A stretch of 59,821 bases of DNA, from contig JAFDXD010000123.1 of assembly GCA_018268135.1 (NCBI GenBank), forward strand, positions 1-59,821, given 5' to 3'. This DNA comes from Bacteroidota bacterium (GTDB taxonomy: Bacteria; Bacteroidota; Bacteroidia; Chitinophagales; Chitinophagaceae). Of the stretch, positions 41,934 to 50,655 are shown one piece after another (positions within the stretch are counted from its first letter, which is position 1; every line of letters starts with the position of its first letter). The notes under the pieces were generated by a model, which ran no database searches, was not told the origin of the DNA, and saw only the letters and a list, made by a program, of their open reading frames with translations. A program made the position numbers and the translations under genes.

Positions 41934-43659
41934 AGTTACTGGTGCTTTTTTGTGAATTTAAAAGTTGTACATATTCCGGGCTTGTATGTATTAGTTCGCT
42001 ATGCGTACCCGAAGCCACCAGCTCTCCCTGCATGAGTAAAATTATTTTATCGTAATTTTCTACGGTTGTTACTTTTTGAGTTACAGATACCAGGGTAAGT
42101 GCAGGATAATTTTGTTGAATGTTTTGCAAAATTTTCTTCTCTGTATTATTATCTACCCTTGCTGTAAAATCGTCGAGCAATAATACGGTAGGATTGAGCG
42201 CCAGTGCACGTGCCAGCATAATGCGTTGTTTTTGCCCACCCGACAAGCTTGTTCCTCTTTCTGACACCATTGTTTCTAATTTATCGGGAAGCGCCTCAAT
42301 AAAATCTTTCAGTTCGGCCGTTTCAATGGCTTTTGCCAGCGACTCATCAGTAACAGCATCACCAAAGGCAATATTTTCTTTAATGGTCATATTAAAGATG
42401 ATGCTATCCTGAAATACAAAACCCACCTGCCTGTGAAAAGCATCGCTTTTATACTCTTCTATTTTTCTGTTATCATATTGTATGCTGCCCGATGTAGGCT
42501 TCATAAGGCCGGTAAGCAAATACAGCAATTGGGTTTTGCCGGCAGCCGTGGGGCCAATGATGGCCGTTTTAGTACCGGGCAATGCAGTAAAAGTTATATC
42601 CCTTAGTACCGGCATTTGTTCGTACAATAAATTTACATTTTCTACTTGCATTGTACCTTTTAGTGGCTCACTTATGGTGCCGGTTTCTACCGGTTCGGGC
42701 GCTTCTATTACATTACTAATGCGTTGGTAAGAAGCAGTGGCTTGTGCTATTACATTGCTCATAAACCCGATAACCAATATCGGAAAAATAAGCATGGTGA
42801 GGTAACTATTAAATGCAGCAAAATTTCCGAGGCTCATACTGCCATTTATTACAAAATGCCCGCCCAGTGCAAGTATGCTAAGGCCGGCCATGTTGGCTGT
42901 AAAAGTAATAACAGGTATAAGGCCGGCAAATAATTTTAAGATTGCCAGTCCAAAATGTTTTGCTTTAGTATTGGCTTCTAAAAATTTATTGTACTCTGGT
43001 ATTTGAGAGTTTACCACTCTTATAATGGCGGCGCCTAATATACTTTCACTTATTACTTTATTGAGCCAGTCTATTACCGCACGGGCCTGTATGAACAATG
43101 CTCTTACTTTTCGCAGCACCAAAAAAAATGTAATACCAATAATTGGAATTACTGCAATGATGCACAATGCAAGTTTCCAATTGATACTTATAAGTAAAAC
43201 ACTTACACCTATAATGATAAAAATAGAGGATACTATAGATACAATGGCCTGCGAAATAAACATTTTGATAGAATCTACATCGGCAGTAAGATTGGTGAGC
43301 AACCTGGAAGGGTTTGCTTTTTCTATAAATGCAAAAGATTGTTTTGATATTTTATCGGATAGTGTAGTTCGCAAATCTCTGGCTACTTTTTCGGAGGCAT
43401 AGGTTTGTAAAATACTTTGCAAATATGTGAAGATAAAAATGCTGACAACGGCTGCTATAAATTGCAGCACAATGCCATGAAGCCGGTAGGTGCCATTGGA
43501 AAATGCATCAATGGCCTGAGCAATTATTTTGGGTATCCAAAGGTTAATGCCATTGCTTAATAATGTAAACAGGATAAGCAAAAGCACCATGCTTTTATAG
43601 GGCTTTAATAAACTAAAAATACCCGGTTTTTTTTCACGGGCAGATGGGGGTGTTGCCAT
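41917..43659 (-). CDS. ABC exporter half-transporter (subunit with degenerate Walker B)
   Basis: 580 residues: membrane domain about 18-320, nucleotide-binding domain about 335-570. Walker A is GPTAAGKT (369-376) and the signature LSGGQ (472-476) is normal, but the catalytic Glu is Asp497 (LLLDDFTARVD) and the switch His is Gln528 (SVTQKVTT). In the dimer, the site formed by this Walker A/B and the partner's SLGQ signature is therefore inactive, while the other is intact. This is the asymmetry known for heterodimeric exporters. A minus-strand TATTTTTG box at 43735-43742 may start the operon. Confidence 0.95.
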   Translation of the reverse strand: MATPPSAREKKPGIFSLLKPYKSMVLLLILFTLLSNGINLWIPKIIAQAIDAFSNGTYRLHGIVLQFIAAVVSIFIFTYLQSILQTYASEKVARDLRTTLSDKISKQSFAFIEKANPSRLLTNLTADVDSIKMFISQAIVSIVSSIFIIIGVSVLLISINWKLALCIIAVIPIIGITFFLVLRKVRALFIQARAVIDWLNKVISESILGAAIIRVVNSQIPEYNKFLEANTKAKHFGLAILKLFAGLIPVITFTANMAGLSILALGGHFVINGSMSLGNFAAFNSYLTMLIFPILVIGFMSNVIAQATASYQRISNVIEAPEPVETGTISEPLKGTMQVENVNLLYEQMPVLRDITFTALPGTKTAIIGPTAAGKTQLLYLLTGLMKPTSGSIQYDNRKIEEYKSDAFHRQVGFVFQDSIIFNMTIKENIAFGDAVTDESLAKAIETAELKDFIEALPDKLETMVSERGTSLSGGQKQRIMLARALALNPTVLLLDDFTARVDNNTEKKILQNIQQNYPALTLVSVTQKVTTVENYDKIILLMQGELVASGTHSELIHTSPEYVQLLNSQKSTSNYELQS

Positions 43660-43734
43660 TTTGAAATTTATAACATCAATTATTTCCTTACCTTAAACAG
43701 TAGGGTATTCCTCTACATTTTGGAGGGGTATTTG

Positions 43735-43742
43735 CAAAAATA
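43735..43742 (-). promoter_or_regulatory. TAnnTTTG -7 box for the ABC exporter operon
   Basis: The minus strand reads TATTTTTG, 75 bp before the ATG at 43659. Confidence 0.35.
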
Positions 43743-43784
43743 ACCTGAAACTAAGTTTAATAGCTATCCTGAAGAAAATTTTTG

Positions 43785-44441
43785 TTAAATGGTAGCAATT
43801 GTATCTACGCCGCCTTTAACCACCTGGTTGAGTGAAACATTTACCTTGGTGCCGAGGGGTAAAATAAGATCGACCCTGCTGCCAAATTTTATAAAACCCA
43901 TTTCGGAAGACTGGGTTACTTTTTGCCCTACTACCAGGTAGTTTACAATTCTTTTAGCCACGGCGCCGGCTATTTGCTTTACTAAAATTTCTTTATCTCC
44001 TTTTTTTATTACTACGGAGTGCCTTTCATTTTCGGTAGATGATTTGGGGTTCCATGCCACTAAGTATTTTCCTTTGTGATATTGGCTGTACACAACTTCG
44101 CCACTAATGGGATTGCGGTTTACATGCACATTGGCAGGGCTCATAAATATGGATATCTGCAGGCGTTTGTCTTTAAAATATTCTACATCTGTAATTTCTT
44201 CTATTACTACTACTTTTCCATCGCAGGGCGATACTACTGAAGCTTCATTAAAAGTATATGTACGGGTGGGTATGCGAAAAAAAGAAACTACAAAAAGTAC
44301 AAAAAGCAGGGTAATGATAAATATGGCAATACAAAGCCATAATAATGACGGGCCAAAAAACCAAAACATTAAAATATTGATGACTGCAAATAATAAGGTT
44401 ACAATTGCAATAGATTTATAGCCTTCCCTGTGTATAGTCAT
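43785..44441 (-). CDS. psd: Phosphatidylserine decarboxylase (short, pyruvoyl type)
   Basis: 218 residues. Two membrane helices (about 10-30 and 32-55), then SPCDGKVVVI, MSPANVHVNRNPISGEV and the self-cleavage site FGS (Gly187-Ser188) in MGFIKFGSRVDLIL. Cleavage makes the serine into the pyruvoyl cofactor of the small subunit. The FGSRVD form, in contrast to LGST of E. coli, marks the short bacterial/archaeal-like type. It makes phosphatidylethanolamine at the inner membrane. Its -7 box (44460-44467) directly adjoins a terminator. Confidence 0.96.
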   Translation of the reverse strand: MTIHREGYKSIAIVTLLFAVINILMFWFFGPSLLWLCIAIFIITLLFVLFVVSFFRIPTRTYTFNEASVVSPCDGKVVVIEEITDVEYFKDKRLQISIFMSPANVHVNRNPISGEVVYSQYHKGKYLVAWNPKSSTENERHSVVIKKGDKEILVKQIAGAVAKRIVNYLVVGQKVTQSSEMGFIKFGSRVDLILPLGTKVNVSLNQVVKGGVDTIATI

Positions 44442-44459
44442 TATTTAGATATTGAGGGG

Positions 44460-44467
44460 CAAAGGTA
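44460..44467 (-). promoter_or_regulatory. TAnnTTTG -7 box for psd
   Basis: The minus strand reads TACCTTTG, 18 bp before the psd ATG at 44441. It abuts the T-run of the upstream terminator. Confidence 0.5.
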
Positions 44468-44501
44468 AAAAAAAGGCTTCGTATATCCGAAGCCCTTTTT
44501 T
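44467..44501 (-). terminator. Terminator of the response regulator gene, beside the psd promoter
   Basis: GGCTTCG (44475-44481) pairs with CGAAGCC (44488-44494) around TATATC. On the minus strand, eight T follow. On the plus strand a T-run also follows. It ends 44527-45225. Confidence 0.85.
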
Positions 44502-44526
44502 ATGAAACAAATATGATGAGAATGCA

Positions 44527-45225
44527 TTAATCTGAAACTACGAGCCTAAAACCATTGCCGTGTATATTGACGATTTCAATTTTACTGTCTTCCTTTAAAT
44601 ATTTGCGAAGCTTTGCAATGTACACATCCATGCTGCGGCCGTTAAAGTAAGTATCGCTACCCCATATTTTTTTAAGGGCGGCCTCACGGGGCAATAAGTC
44701 ATTTTTATATTCGCTTAGCATTTTGAGCAGCTCATTTTCTTTTGGCGATAGCGTTTGTACCTTACCGTTTACAATTAGCTCTCTCAGGCGGGGGTTAAAA
44801 TGATATTTGCCAAGGTCAAACTCTGCATTGGCTTCTTCCCGATGGGTTTCTTCATTTCGTTTTAAAATGGCTTTTATTTTGTGCAGCAATACTTCGCTGT
44901 CGAATGGTTTTGTAATATAATCGTCTGCACCTAATTTATAGCCTTGAATGATATCGTCTTTCATTGTTTTGGCGCTCAGAAAAAACAAAGGAACATCGGG
45001 GTTGATGTCTCTTATTTCTTCGGCTACGGTAAAGCCATCCATATTGGGCATCATTACATCTAAAAGGCAAATGTCGAATTTTTCACGCTGAAATGCAGCA
45101 AGACCAAGGCGTCCGTCTCTTTCGAGGGTTACGTCATAGTCATTTAATTCAAGATAATTTTTTAATACCTGGCCAAGATTGGTATCGTCTTCGCAAAGTA
45201 AAATTTTGGGTTTAGCTGTATCCAT
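44527..45225 (-). CDS. OmpR/PhoB-type response regulator (orphan)
   Basis: 232 residues. Receiver with CEDDTNLG, Asp56 in ICLLDVMMP and Lys in DDYITKPF; winged-helix domain about 130-230 with LSPKENELLKMLSEYKNDLLPREAAL and the MDVYIAKLRKYLKEDS recognition helix. No kinase gene adjoins it, so it is an orphan regulator here. It ends in a strong terminator shared with the psd promoter region. Upstream lies a 387-bp gap. Confidence 0.96.
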   Translation of the reverse strand: MDTAKPKILLCEDDTNLGQVLKNYLELNDYDVTLERDGRLGLAAFQREKFDICLLDVMMPNMDGFTVAEEIRDINPDVPLFFLSAKTMKDDIIQGYKLGADDYITKPFDSEVLLHKIKAILKRNEETHREEANAEFDLGKYHFNPRLRELIVNGKVQTLSPKENELLKMLSEYKNDLLPREAALKKIWGSDTYFNGRSMDVYIAKLRKYLKEDSKIEIVNIHGNGFRLVVSD

Positions 45226-45612
45226 GTCTTATTAGTTTATTACAAATAAAATTAAATCAATATTGGTACTGCTAATATAATGCCTAATTTTTTGTTAAGC
45301 TTGATTTTATGAATAGTTTAGATACAAAAAACCTGTGAATGTGATGGGCTATGTGTGGCTAATATCAAATAAAAAGGCAATGTCGGTTTTTTATTTTTAA
45401 ACTATTTCATTTTCGGTTGGTTGCAAAATGGTATTTTTTACTATTCTATTTATACCTCTACCGACACCACATTATTTTGCAGGGTTAGGTAGGCATGCCT
45501 ATTTTATTGGCACACTTCCAATTCATTGTATTGCTGATGCCCATTGCACCTGCAGTACACGAGTGCGACGCCACTAATGATGCCATGAAAAACAAATGCC
45601 GGGCTAATAAAA
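45226..45612. other. 387-bp gap between response regulator and porT
   Basis: No convincing gene. The left two thirds are AT-rich and should contain the promoter of the regulator, though I see no exact TAnnTTTG box on the minus strand. The right part holds a GC-richer block (45536-45580). Confidence 0.6.
45536..45580. repeat. Possible intergenic repeat unit D
   Basis: The block around GTACACGAGTGCGACGCC (45555-45572) is GC-rich in an AT-rich gap and resembles in composition, but not in sequence, repeats A-C. It occurs once here. Confidence 0.25.
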
Positions 45613-46344
45613 CTACTCTACCGTAAGTGAAAAGGTAATGGTTCGTGAATTGAGCTTATCCATTACATTTGAAAACTTGAGATTGGGATCCCTGTCATGA
45701 ATATTTCTGAGGCCATATCCTATTTTTAGCTCGGGGGTTAGTACAAATACGGGGAAATAAAGGTGGAACCCAATGCCGGCTTCTACGCCATAATCGAGCC
45801 GGTTGGTTTTCAACAGGTCTTCTGCATTTCTTTTTCCTTTGTTGGAGGCGAGATCGTATTCTATTTTTCCGCCCATCATCATGTAGGCTTTAAAATTGGC
45901 AATACGATCGCTGCTAAACTTTACCTGCACGGGCAATGCAAGAGTGATGCCCTGTATTTTTTTAGTAGTTATGCTATCTTCTCCTGCCGGAATATCGGGA
46001 TATTTTAAAGTGTATTGAAAAGCTTTTTCGGTAAAAATAAGGTCGAGCGGAAAGGCCCGGATATCAAAATGCTCACTAATATTATAATTGACCAACAGGG
46101 CAAGGTTGATACCAGTATTGTTTACACTTTCAATACTCATTACACTATCCTGCTGCAAAAAATAGGGGTGGTGAGTAATTCCGAAGTGGGAGCGATTGAC
46201 TCCCACATTGATACCAAAATGATATTTTTTGGAATCGTGATCAACCTGATTAAGCCCATCACGCAACTGTGCCGATGCCCATACAGGGCATAACAGTAAG
46301 GCGTACACGATGTATTTTATTTTTCTCCGCAATAAATGCTGCAT
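45613..46344 (-). CDS. porT: PorT-family outer membrane protein (type IX secretion)
   Basis: 243 residues. Signal peptide to about residue 25 (VWASAQ), then a beta-barrel-like sequence with FGINVGVNRSHFGI, HFDIRAFPLDLIFTEKAFQYTL and GVEAGIGFHLYFPVFVLTPELKIGYGL. These match the PorT family, which is required for type IX secretion and gliding in Bacteroidota. It overlaps ubiE by 28 bp on the same strand, and the ubiE-porT order is well known in the phylum, which supports the call. It may be translationally coupled to ubiE. Confidence 0.88.
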   Translation of the reverse strand: MQHLLRRKIKYIVYALLLCPVWASAQLRDGLNQVDHDSKKYHFGINVGVNRSHFGITHHPYFLQQDSVMSIESVNNTGINLALLVNYNISEHFDIRAFPLDLIFTEKAFQYTLKYPDIPAGEDSITTKKIQGITLALPVQVKFSSDRIANFKAYMMMGGKIEYDLASNKGKRNAEDLLKTNRLDYGVEAGIGFHLYFPVFVLTPELKIGYGLRNIHDRDPNLKFSNVMDKLNSRTITFSLTVE

Positions 46345-47060
46345 ATACCTAAGCTAAGGGGTTTACATGTTGTATTTTTATATCCTTCATTATCCAGTAC
46401 CTGTACAAATTTTTTTCCTTCCGGAAATTTTTTTATAGACTCATCGAGGTATTGGTAAGCACATTTGTTTTTTGAAAAAAGCTTGCCCATACCCGGCGCT
46501 ACGGTTTTCATATAAATATTATAAAACATTTTTACCACCGGCGATGATGGCCGGCTAAATTCGAGAATTACTAATTTTGCCCCGGGTTTTAGCACCCGGT
46601 AAATTTCTGCCAGACCTTTTTCAAGGTTTTGAAAATTTCGTACTCCAAAGGCTACGGTTACTGCGTCAAACGTATCGTTTTCAAAGTTTATTGTTTCGCT
46701 ATCTCCTTTTAACAGTTCGATGGTATTTTGCAAATCTTGTTTCAACACTTTTTGCCTTCCTATTTCCAGCATTCCTTCGCTAATATCTATTCCTATTATT
46801 TTATTGGGCTTTAGCAAAGCTGATGCCATAATGGCTACATCGGCGGTGCCGGTAGCTACATCAAGCAATAATTTTGGTTGCTGGGGTTTTAATACGGCCA
46901 GGGCTTTTTTGCGCCAGCGCACATCAATACCTGCGCTTAAAAACCTGTTTAAAAAATCGTATCGCTTTGCTATATTATCAAACATTTCGGCCACCTGCTG
47001 TTTTTTTGCAAGGCCCGAATTTTTGTTGGGGACTACTGTATCATGCTCAAATATGGCCAT
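46317..47060 (-). CDS. ubiE: Demethylmenaquinone methyltransferase
   Basis: 247 residues from ATG 47060 (MAIFEHDTVV). The frame continues upstream to 47096, but the shorter start has a -7 box in front and matches the family. SAM-binding VATGTADVAIMA (GTG-type motif I) near residue 60, FAVTV..FGVRNF (DAVTVAFGVRNFQNLEKG), and LVILEFSRPSSPVVKMFYNIYMKTVAP are UbiE/MenG signatures. It methylates demethylmenaquinone to menaquinone. It lies divergent from engB and overlaps porT by 28 bp. Confidence 0.97.
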   Translation of the reverse strand: MAIFEHDTVVPNKNSGLAKKQQVAEMFDNIAKRYDFLNRFLSAGIDVRWRKKALAVLKPQQPKLLLDVATGTADVAIMASALLKPNKIIGIDISEGMLEIGRQKVLKQDLQNTIELLKGDSETINFENDTFDAVTVAFGVRNFQNLEKGLAEIYRVLKPGAKLVILEFSRPSSPVVKMFYNIYMKTVAPGMGKLFSKNKCAYQYLDESIKKFPEGKKFVQVLDNEGYKNTTCKPLSLGICSIYCGEK

Positions 47061-47069
47061 ATAAAGTTG

Positions 47070-47077
47070 CAAATATA
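47070..47077 (-). promoter_or_regulatory. TAnnTTTG -7 box for ubiE
   Basis: The minus strand reads TATATTTG, 9 bp before the ubiE ATG at 47060. The predicted leader would be only a few nucleotides. Confidence 0.45.
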
Positions 47078-47130
47078 AGCCAATACTACAGCTCAAAATT
47101 TAGTAAGTTCATTATAGTTTGCAATACTGC

Positions 47131-47138
47131 TACATTTG
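47131..47138 (+). promoter_or_regulatory. TAnnTTTG -7 box for engB
   Basis: TACATTTG lies 20 bp before the ATG at 47159. Confidence 0.55.
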
Positions 47139-47158
47139 TAAGATATTTAACTTTACTT

Positions 47159-47812
47159 ATGCAAATTAAAAAAGCCTCTTACTTAATTAGCAGCCCCGGT
47201 ATTGAGAATTGTCCCTTACCCACCCTGCCTGAATATGCCTTTATTGGCAGGAGTAATGTGGGCAAATCGTCGCTGATAAATATGCTTTGCCGAAATGATA
47301 AACTTGCCAAAACCTCAGCATCACCTGGCAAAACCCAGATGATAAATCATTTTGAAATAGTAAGTGGCGATATCCCTGCCGATAGTAAAAAAGAAATATT
47401 GTATAAATGGTACCTGGTAGATTTACCGGGCTATGGATTTGCCAAAGTAAGTATGCGTAGCCGCAACCGCTGGGAGCAAATGATAGAAAATTATTTGCGA
47501 AAGAGAGAAAATCTGGCCCAGGTATTTGTATTGATAGATGCCAGGCATAACCCACAAAAGATTGATTTGGATTTTTTGGAAAAATTAAAAAAATGGGAAG
47601 TGCCTTTTAGCATTGTATTTACCAAAAGCGATAAAGAAAACCAGCGTACGGTAAGTAAAAATGTGAAATCATTTTTTGAAGCAATGAAAAAGAGTTGGCA
47701 GTTTTTGCCCATGCATTTTGTAACAAGCGCCGTAAAAAAAACCGGCAGAGAAAAACTTATAGCATTCATAGATGAAACCAATGCAGAAATGATGGGGAAT
47801 ACTGCCGGCTAA
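47159..47812 (+). CDS. engB: Ribosome biogenesis GTPase EngB (YihA/YsxC)
   Basis: 217 residues from ATG 47159. An open frame extends 285 bp further upstream, but this lies opposite ubiE and before the engB promoter, and has no family similarity. P-loop GRSNVGKSS (30-38), DLPGYGFAKVS (G3), TKSDKE (G4) and SAVKKTGRE (G5) are complete. It is a GTPase needed for assembly of the 50S ribosomal subunit. The insert SGDIPADSKKEIL between G1 and G3 is slightly longer than in E. coli. Confidence 0.96.
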   Translation: MQIKKASYLISSPGIENCPLPTLPEYAFIGRSNVGKSSLINMLCRNDKLAKTSASPGKTQMINHFEIVSGDIPADSKKEILYKWYLVDLPGYGFAKVSMRSRNRWEQMIENYLRKRENLAQVFVLIDARHNPQKIDLDFLEKLKKWEVPFSIVFTKSDKENQRTVSKNVKSFFEAMKKSWQFLPMHFVTSAVKKTGREKLIAFIDETNAEMMGNTAG

Positions 47813-47892
47813 AAAAGTTTAAGATTACAAATACTTCTATTATTGAGGATGATTTATTTTATATACCTTAGATAGCACATAAATATAAGAAG

Positions 47893-48177
47893 ATGGAAGA
47901 TCCACAAAAAGATGAACAACTTTGGCGAATAGCCAAAAAGAGAGCAAATTTTCAAAGAGGGCTTGCTGCCTATTTTATTTTGAATGCATTTTTATGGCTG
48001 ATATGGTGGTTTACCATTGGTAAAGAAGGCAACAATAGTGGTATTCCCTGGCCGCTATGGGTTACGCTGGGCTGGAGCATTGGGATATTGTTTCATTACT
48101 TAAATGCTTATGGTGGCAGCAAAACCGATCTTGCCAAAAAGGAGTATGATAAACTAATTAATAAAAAGCAGGAGTAA
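47893..48177 (+). CDS. 2TM-domain protein
   Basis: 94 residues. Begins with a charged helix (LWRIAKKRANFQRGLAAYFI) and has two membrane helices (about 25-45 and 55-75). The pattern matches the 2TM domain, a small family found alone or attached to histidine kinases. No function is known. It is followed by the acyl-CoA ligase after 58 bp. Confidence 0.9.
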   Translation: MEDPQKDEQLWRIAKKRANFQRGLAAYFILNAFLWLIWWFTIGKEGNNSGIPWPLWVTLGWSIGILFHYLNAYGGSKTDLAKKEYDKLINKKQE

Positions 48178-48235
48178 ATGTTTTGAATAACTCCGACGAT
48201 TTGTTTTAATAATTTTCATTTTTTTTTGATTGCTT

Positions 48236-50023
48236 ATGAATGAACAATTTCGCATTTTTGATTTTTTATACCATCAGTTAGCACATTTTCCTAAGGCAGA
48301 TATGTTTGCCAGTAAGGTAAACAATAAGTGGGAGGCACTGAGTACTCAGGAAGTGGTATTGCTGGTAGATAAACTTAGCGCCGGTCTTTTGCAGATGGGG
48401 GTAAGTGGCGGCGATATGAACATTGAACATCAGGACAAGATAGCCCTGATAAGCCGCAACCGGCCAGAGTGGCTAATATTAGATATGGCCTGCCAGCAAA
48501 TAGGCGCTGCACTATGCCCTATTTATCCTACCACTAATGTAAATGAGCTGGAATTTATTTTTAACGATGCCTCTATAAAATATGTTTTTATAAGCGGGGA
48601 AGATATTCTTGCAAAAGTAAATGATATCAAAGCTAAAGTACCAACGCTTGTTTCAATTTTTAGTTTTGATAAACTGGATGGAGCCCAATACTGGAAAGAA
48701 ATTTTTACCCATGTGCAGGACAAAGATTTTTCTTTATTAGAAGATATAAAAACCAAAATTTTACCTACACATTGTGCTACTATTATTTATACATCGGGTA
48801 CTACAGGTAAGCCCAAGGGGGTGATGTTGTCGCACAAAAATATTGTGATGAATGTTATCAATGCGAGGGAGAGCTTTCCGTTTGAAGATGAGATAAAATC
48901 GAGGGCATTGAGTTTTTTACCACTCAATCATATATTTGAGCGGATGGTATCATACATTTATATCAGCAGCGGCATATCTGTATATTATGCCGAAAGCCTT
49001 GAAACCATTGGTGATGATTTGAAAGATGTGCAGCCAAACTTATTTACAACCGTACCCCGCCTGTTAGAAAAAGTATATGAAAAAATAATGAGCAAGGGGG
49101 CTGAGCTAACGGGGCTAAAGAAAAAATTATTTTACTGGGCAGTAAAGCTGGGCAATGAGTACGACAATAGAAATAAAGGAAGCATAAGCTACCGCATACA
49201 ATTAGCGCTTGCCAATAAACTTATATTTAGCAAATGGCGGGAAGCCTTGGGCAATAAAATAGATTTTATAGTTACCGGCGGAGCTGCCTGCCAGGTGAGG
49301 CTTATCAGAATATTTACCGCAGCCGGTATTCCAATATACGAAGGATATGGCCCTACCGAAAACAGCCCTGTAATAAGTGTAAATTCTAAAAAAAATAATG
49401 GAACAAAATTTGGCACAGTAGGCCCGCCCATAATGGGTCAAGAGGTAAAGCTAATGCCTGACGGGGAGATTTGTGTAAAAGGCCCCAGCGTAATGATGGG
49501 CTATTATAAAAGGCCTGACCTTACTGCAGAAACAATAATAGACGGATGGTTGCATACAGGGGATATTGGGGTATTTGAAGAAGACAGGTTTTTGAAAATT
49601 ACCGATCGCAAAAAAGAATTGTTTAAAACCAGCGGGGGTAAATATGTGGCGCCTCAGCCTATTGAAAACAAGATGAAGGAATCGCCGTATATTGAACAAA
49701 TAATGATAGTAGGTGCAGAGCAGAAATTTGTAGGAGCATTGATTGTACCCTCCATGCCCAACTTAAAAGAGTGGATGCGGCAGCAAAATATAGCATTTAC
49801 CAGCAATGAAGAAGCTGTAAAGAATGCAGAAGTGCAAAAATTTTACAGAGGCCTGATAGAATCCTTTAATACATATTTTAATCATGTAGAGCAGGTGAAA
49901 AAATTTGAGCTTATGCCCGATGAGTGGACAATTGAAACGGGCGAACTAACGCCTACGCTTAAGCTAAAACGCAAAGTGATAATGGAAAAATACAAGGCTG
50001 CTTTAGAAAGGATTTATCAATAA
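48236..50023 (+). CDS. Long-chain acyl-CoA ligase (AMP-forming)
   Basis: 595 residues from ATG 48236 (MNEQFRIFDF); TTG 48230 is less likely. The AMP-binding motif YTSGTTGKPKGVMLSHKN is at about 189-206, GYGPTENSPVIS near 375 and DGWLHTGDIG near 437, with KELFKTSGGKYVAPQPIE as hinge and the catalytic Lys near the C-terminus (TPTLKLKRK). By family it activates fatty acids to acyl-CoA via acyl-AMP, at the inner face of the membrane. The FadD/FAA-type layout fits long-chain substrates. A terminator follows at 50025. Confidence 0.95.
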   Translation: MNEQFRIFDFLYHQLAHFPKADMFASKVNNKWEALSTQEVVLLVDKLSAGLLQMGVSGGDMNIEHQDKIALISRNRPEWLILDMACQQIGAALCPIYPTTNVNELEFIFNDASIKYVFISGEDILAKVNDIKAKVPTLVSIFSFDKLDGAQYWKEIFTHVQDKDFSLLEDIKTKILPTHCATIIYTSGTTGKPKGVMLSHKNIVMNVINARESFPFEDEIKSRALSFLPLNHIFERMVSYIYISSGISVYYAESLETIGDDLKDVQPNLFTTVPRLLEKVYEKIMSKGAELTGLKKKLFYWAVKLGNEYDNRNKGSISYRIQLALANKLIFSKWREALGNKIDFIVTGGAACQVRLIRIFTAAGIPIYEGYGPTENSPVISVNSKKNNGTKFGTVGPPIMGQEVKLMPDGEICVKGPSVMMGYYKRPDLTAETIIDGWLHTGDIGVFEEDRFLKITDRKKELFKTSGGKYVAPQPIENKMKESPYIEQIMIVGAEQKFVGALIVPSMPNLKEWMRQQNIAFTSNEEAVKNAEVQKFYRGLIESFNTYFNHVEQVKKFELMPDEWTIETGELTPTLKLKRKVIMEKYKAALERIYQ

Positions 50024-50024
50024 A

Positions 50025-50050
50025 AAAGCCCCTTGCTACAGGGGCTTTAC
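50025..50050 (-). terminator. Terminator between convergent genes (best on minus strand)
   Basis: GCCCCT pairs with AGGGGC around a TGCTAC-type loop. On the minus strand six T follow the stem, so it best fits the end of 50159-50542. On the plus strand only three T follow (CTTTAC). Confidence 0.75.
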
Positions 50051-50158
50051 AGCATGAAAACTTCGTACATTCATAGTGATAGTACAATTTTTTGGTCTTT
50101 CTCTGAGTATTGTTTTTTTTGCAAAAGGCGCAAAAAAACAAATGGTTAATCATAGTTT

Positions 50159-50542
50159 TTATGCAGTAATGCCGGAGTAAGATTCGATGATAGTGGGGAT
50201 ATTTTCAAATTCGCTTGATTTATCCACAAAATGATCGGAGCCTAAATTCCTGCAAATTATTTTATAATTATCGCTGGTTTGGTTGGTAAGCATCACTGCT
50301 TTAATACCGGGATAATTTTTTTTAATGTATTCTAATAAATCAATACCGTTTTTTTCGGGCAGATGAATGTCGAGCAAAGCAATATCTGGCTTAAAAGACT
50401 TTAATAAAAAAACAGCCTGATAATAACCTGCTGCTATTACAATTTCTTTTACGCATGAAAGCTCTTCAATAATTTTGGTAAGCCTTTCTGTTACCAGCAA
50501 AGCATCATCTACAATTAATACTTTGAGGTGCTTATTTTTCAT
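50159..50542 (-). CDS. Single-domain response regulator (receiver only)
   Basis: 127 residues, receiver domain without output. Acidic pair VDD (11-13), phosphoacceptor Asp58 in IALLDIHLP, Thr/Ser switch in AVMLTNQ, and Lys in FVDKSSEF. Such stand-alone receivers act through protein partners or in phosphorelays. A -7 box at 50572-50579 gives it its own promoter. It is on the same strand as the following LuxR-type regulator and giant kinase (113-bp gap), and may be their phosphate sink or partner. Confidence 0.94.
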   Translation of the reverse strand: MKNKHLKVLIVDDALLVTERLTKIIEELSCVKEIVIAAGYYQAVFLLKSFKPDIALLDIHLPEKNGIDLLEYIKKNYPGIKAVMLTNQTSDNYKIICRNLGSDHFVDKSSEFENIPTIIESYSGITA

Positions 50543-50571
50543 ACAATTGCTGTTGATTCTTTAATTCGTTG

Positions 50572-50579
50572 CAAAGATA
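50572..50579 (-). promoter_or_regulatory. TAnnTTTG -7 box for the single-domain regulator
   Basis: The minus strand reads TATCTTTG, 29 bp before ATG 50542. Confidence 0.5.
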
Positions 50580-50655
50580 AAGTGGGCAGCCGGGCAGATT
50601 TGTAAAAGTGTTTGTGAGATGATTGTAGTAGATATTCTACTGATAAAAATAAATG

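Noticed and set aside
46874-47158. N-terminal extension of the engB reading frame (95 codons)
   Set aside because: It lies opposite ubiE and upstream of the engB -7 box. EngB family similarity begins at the ATG at 47159.
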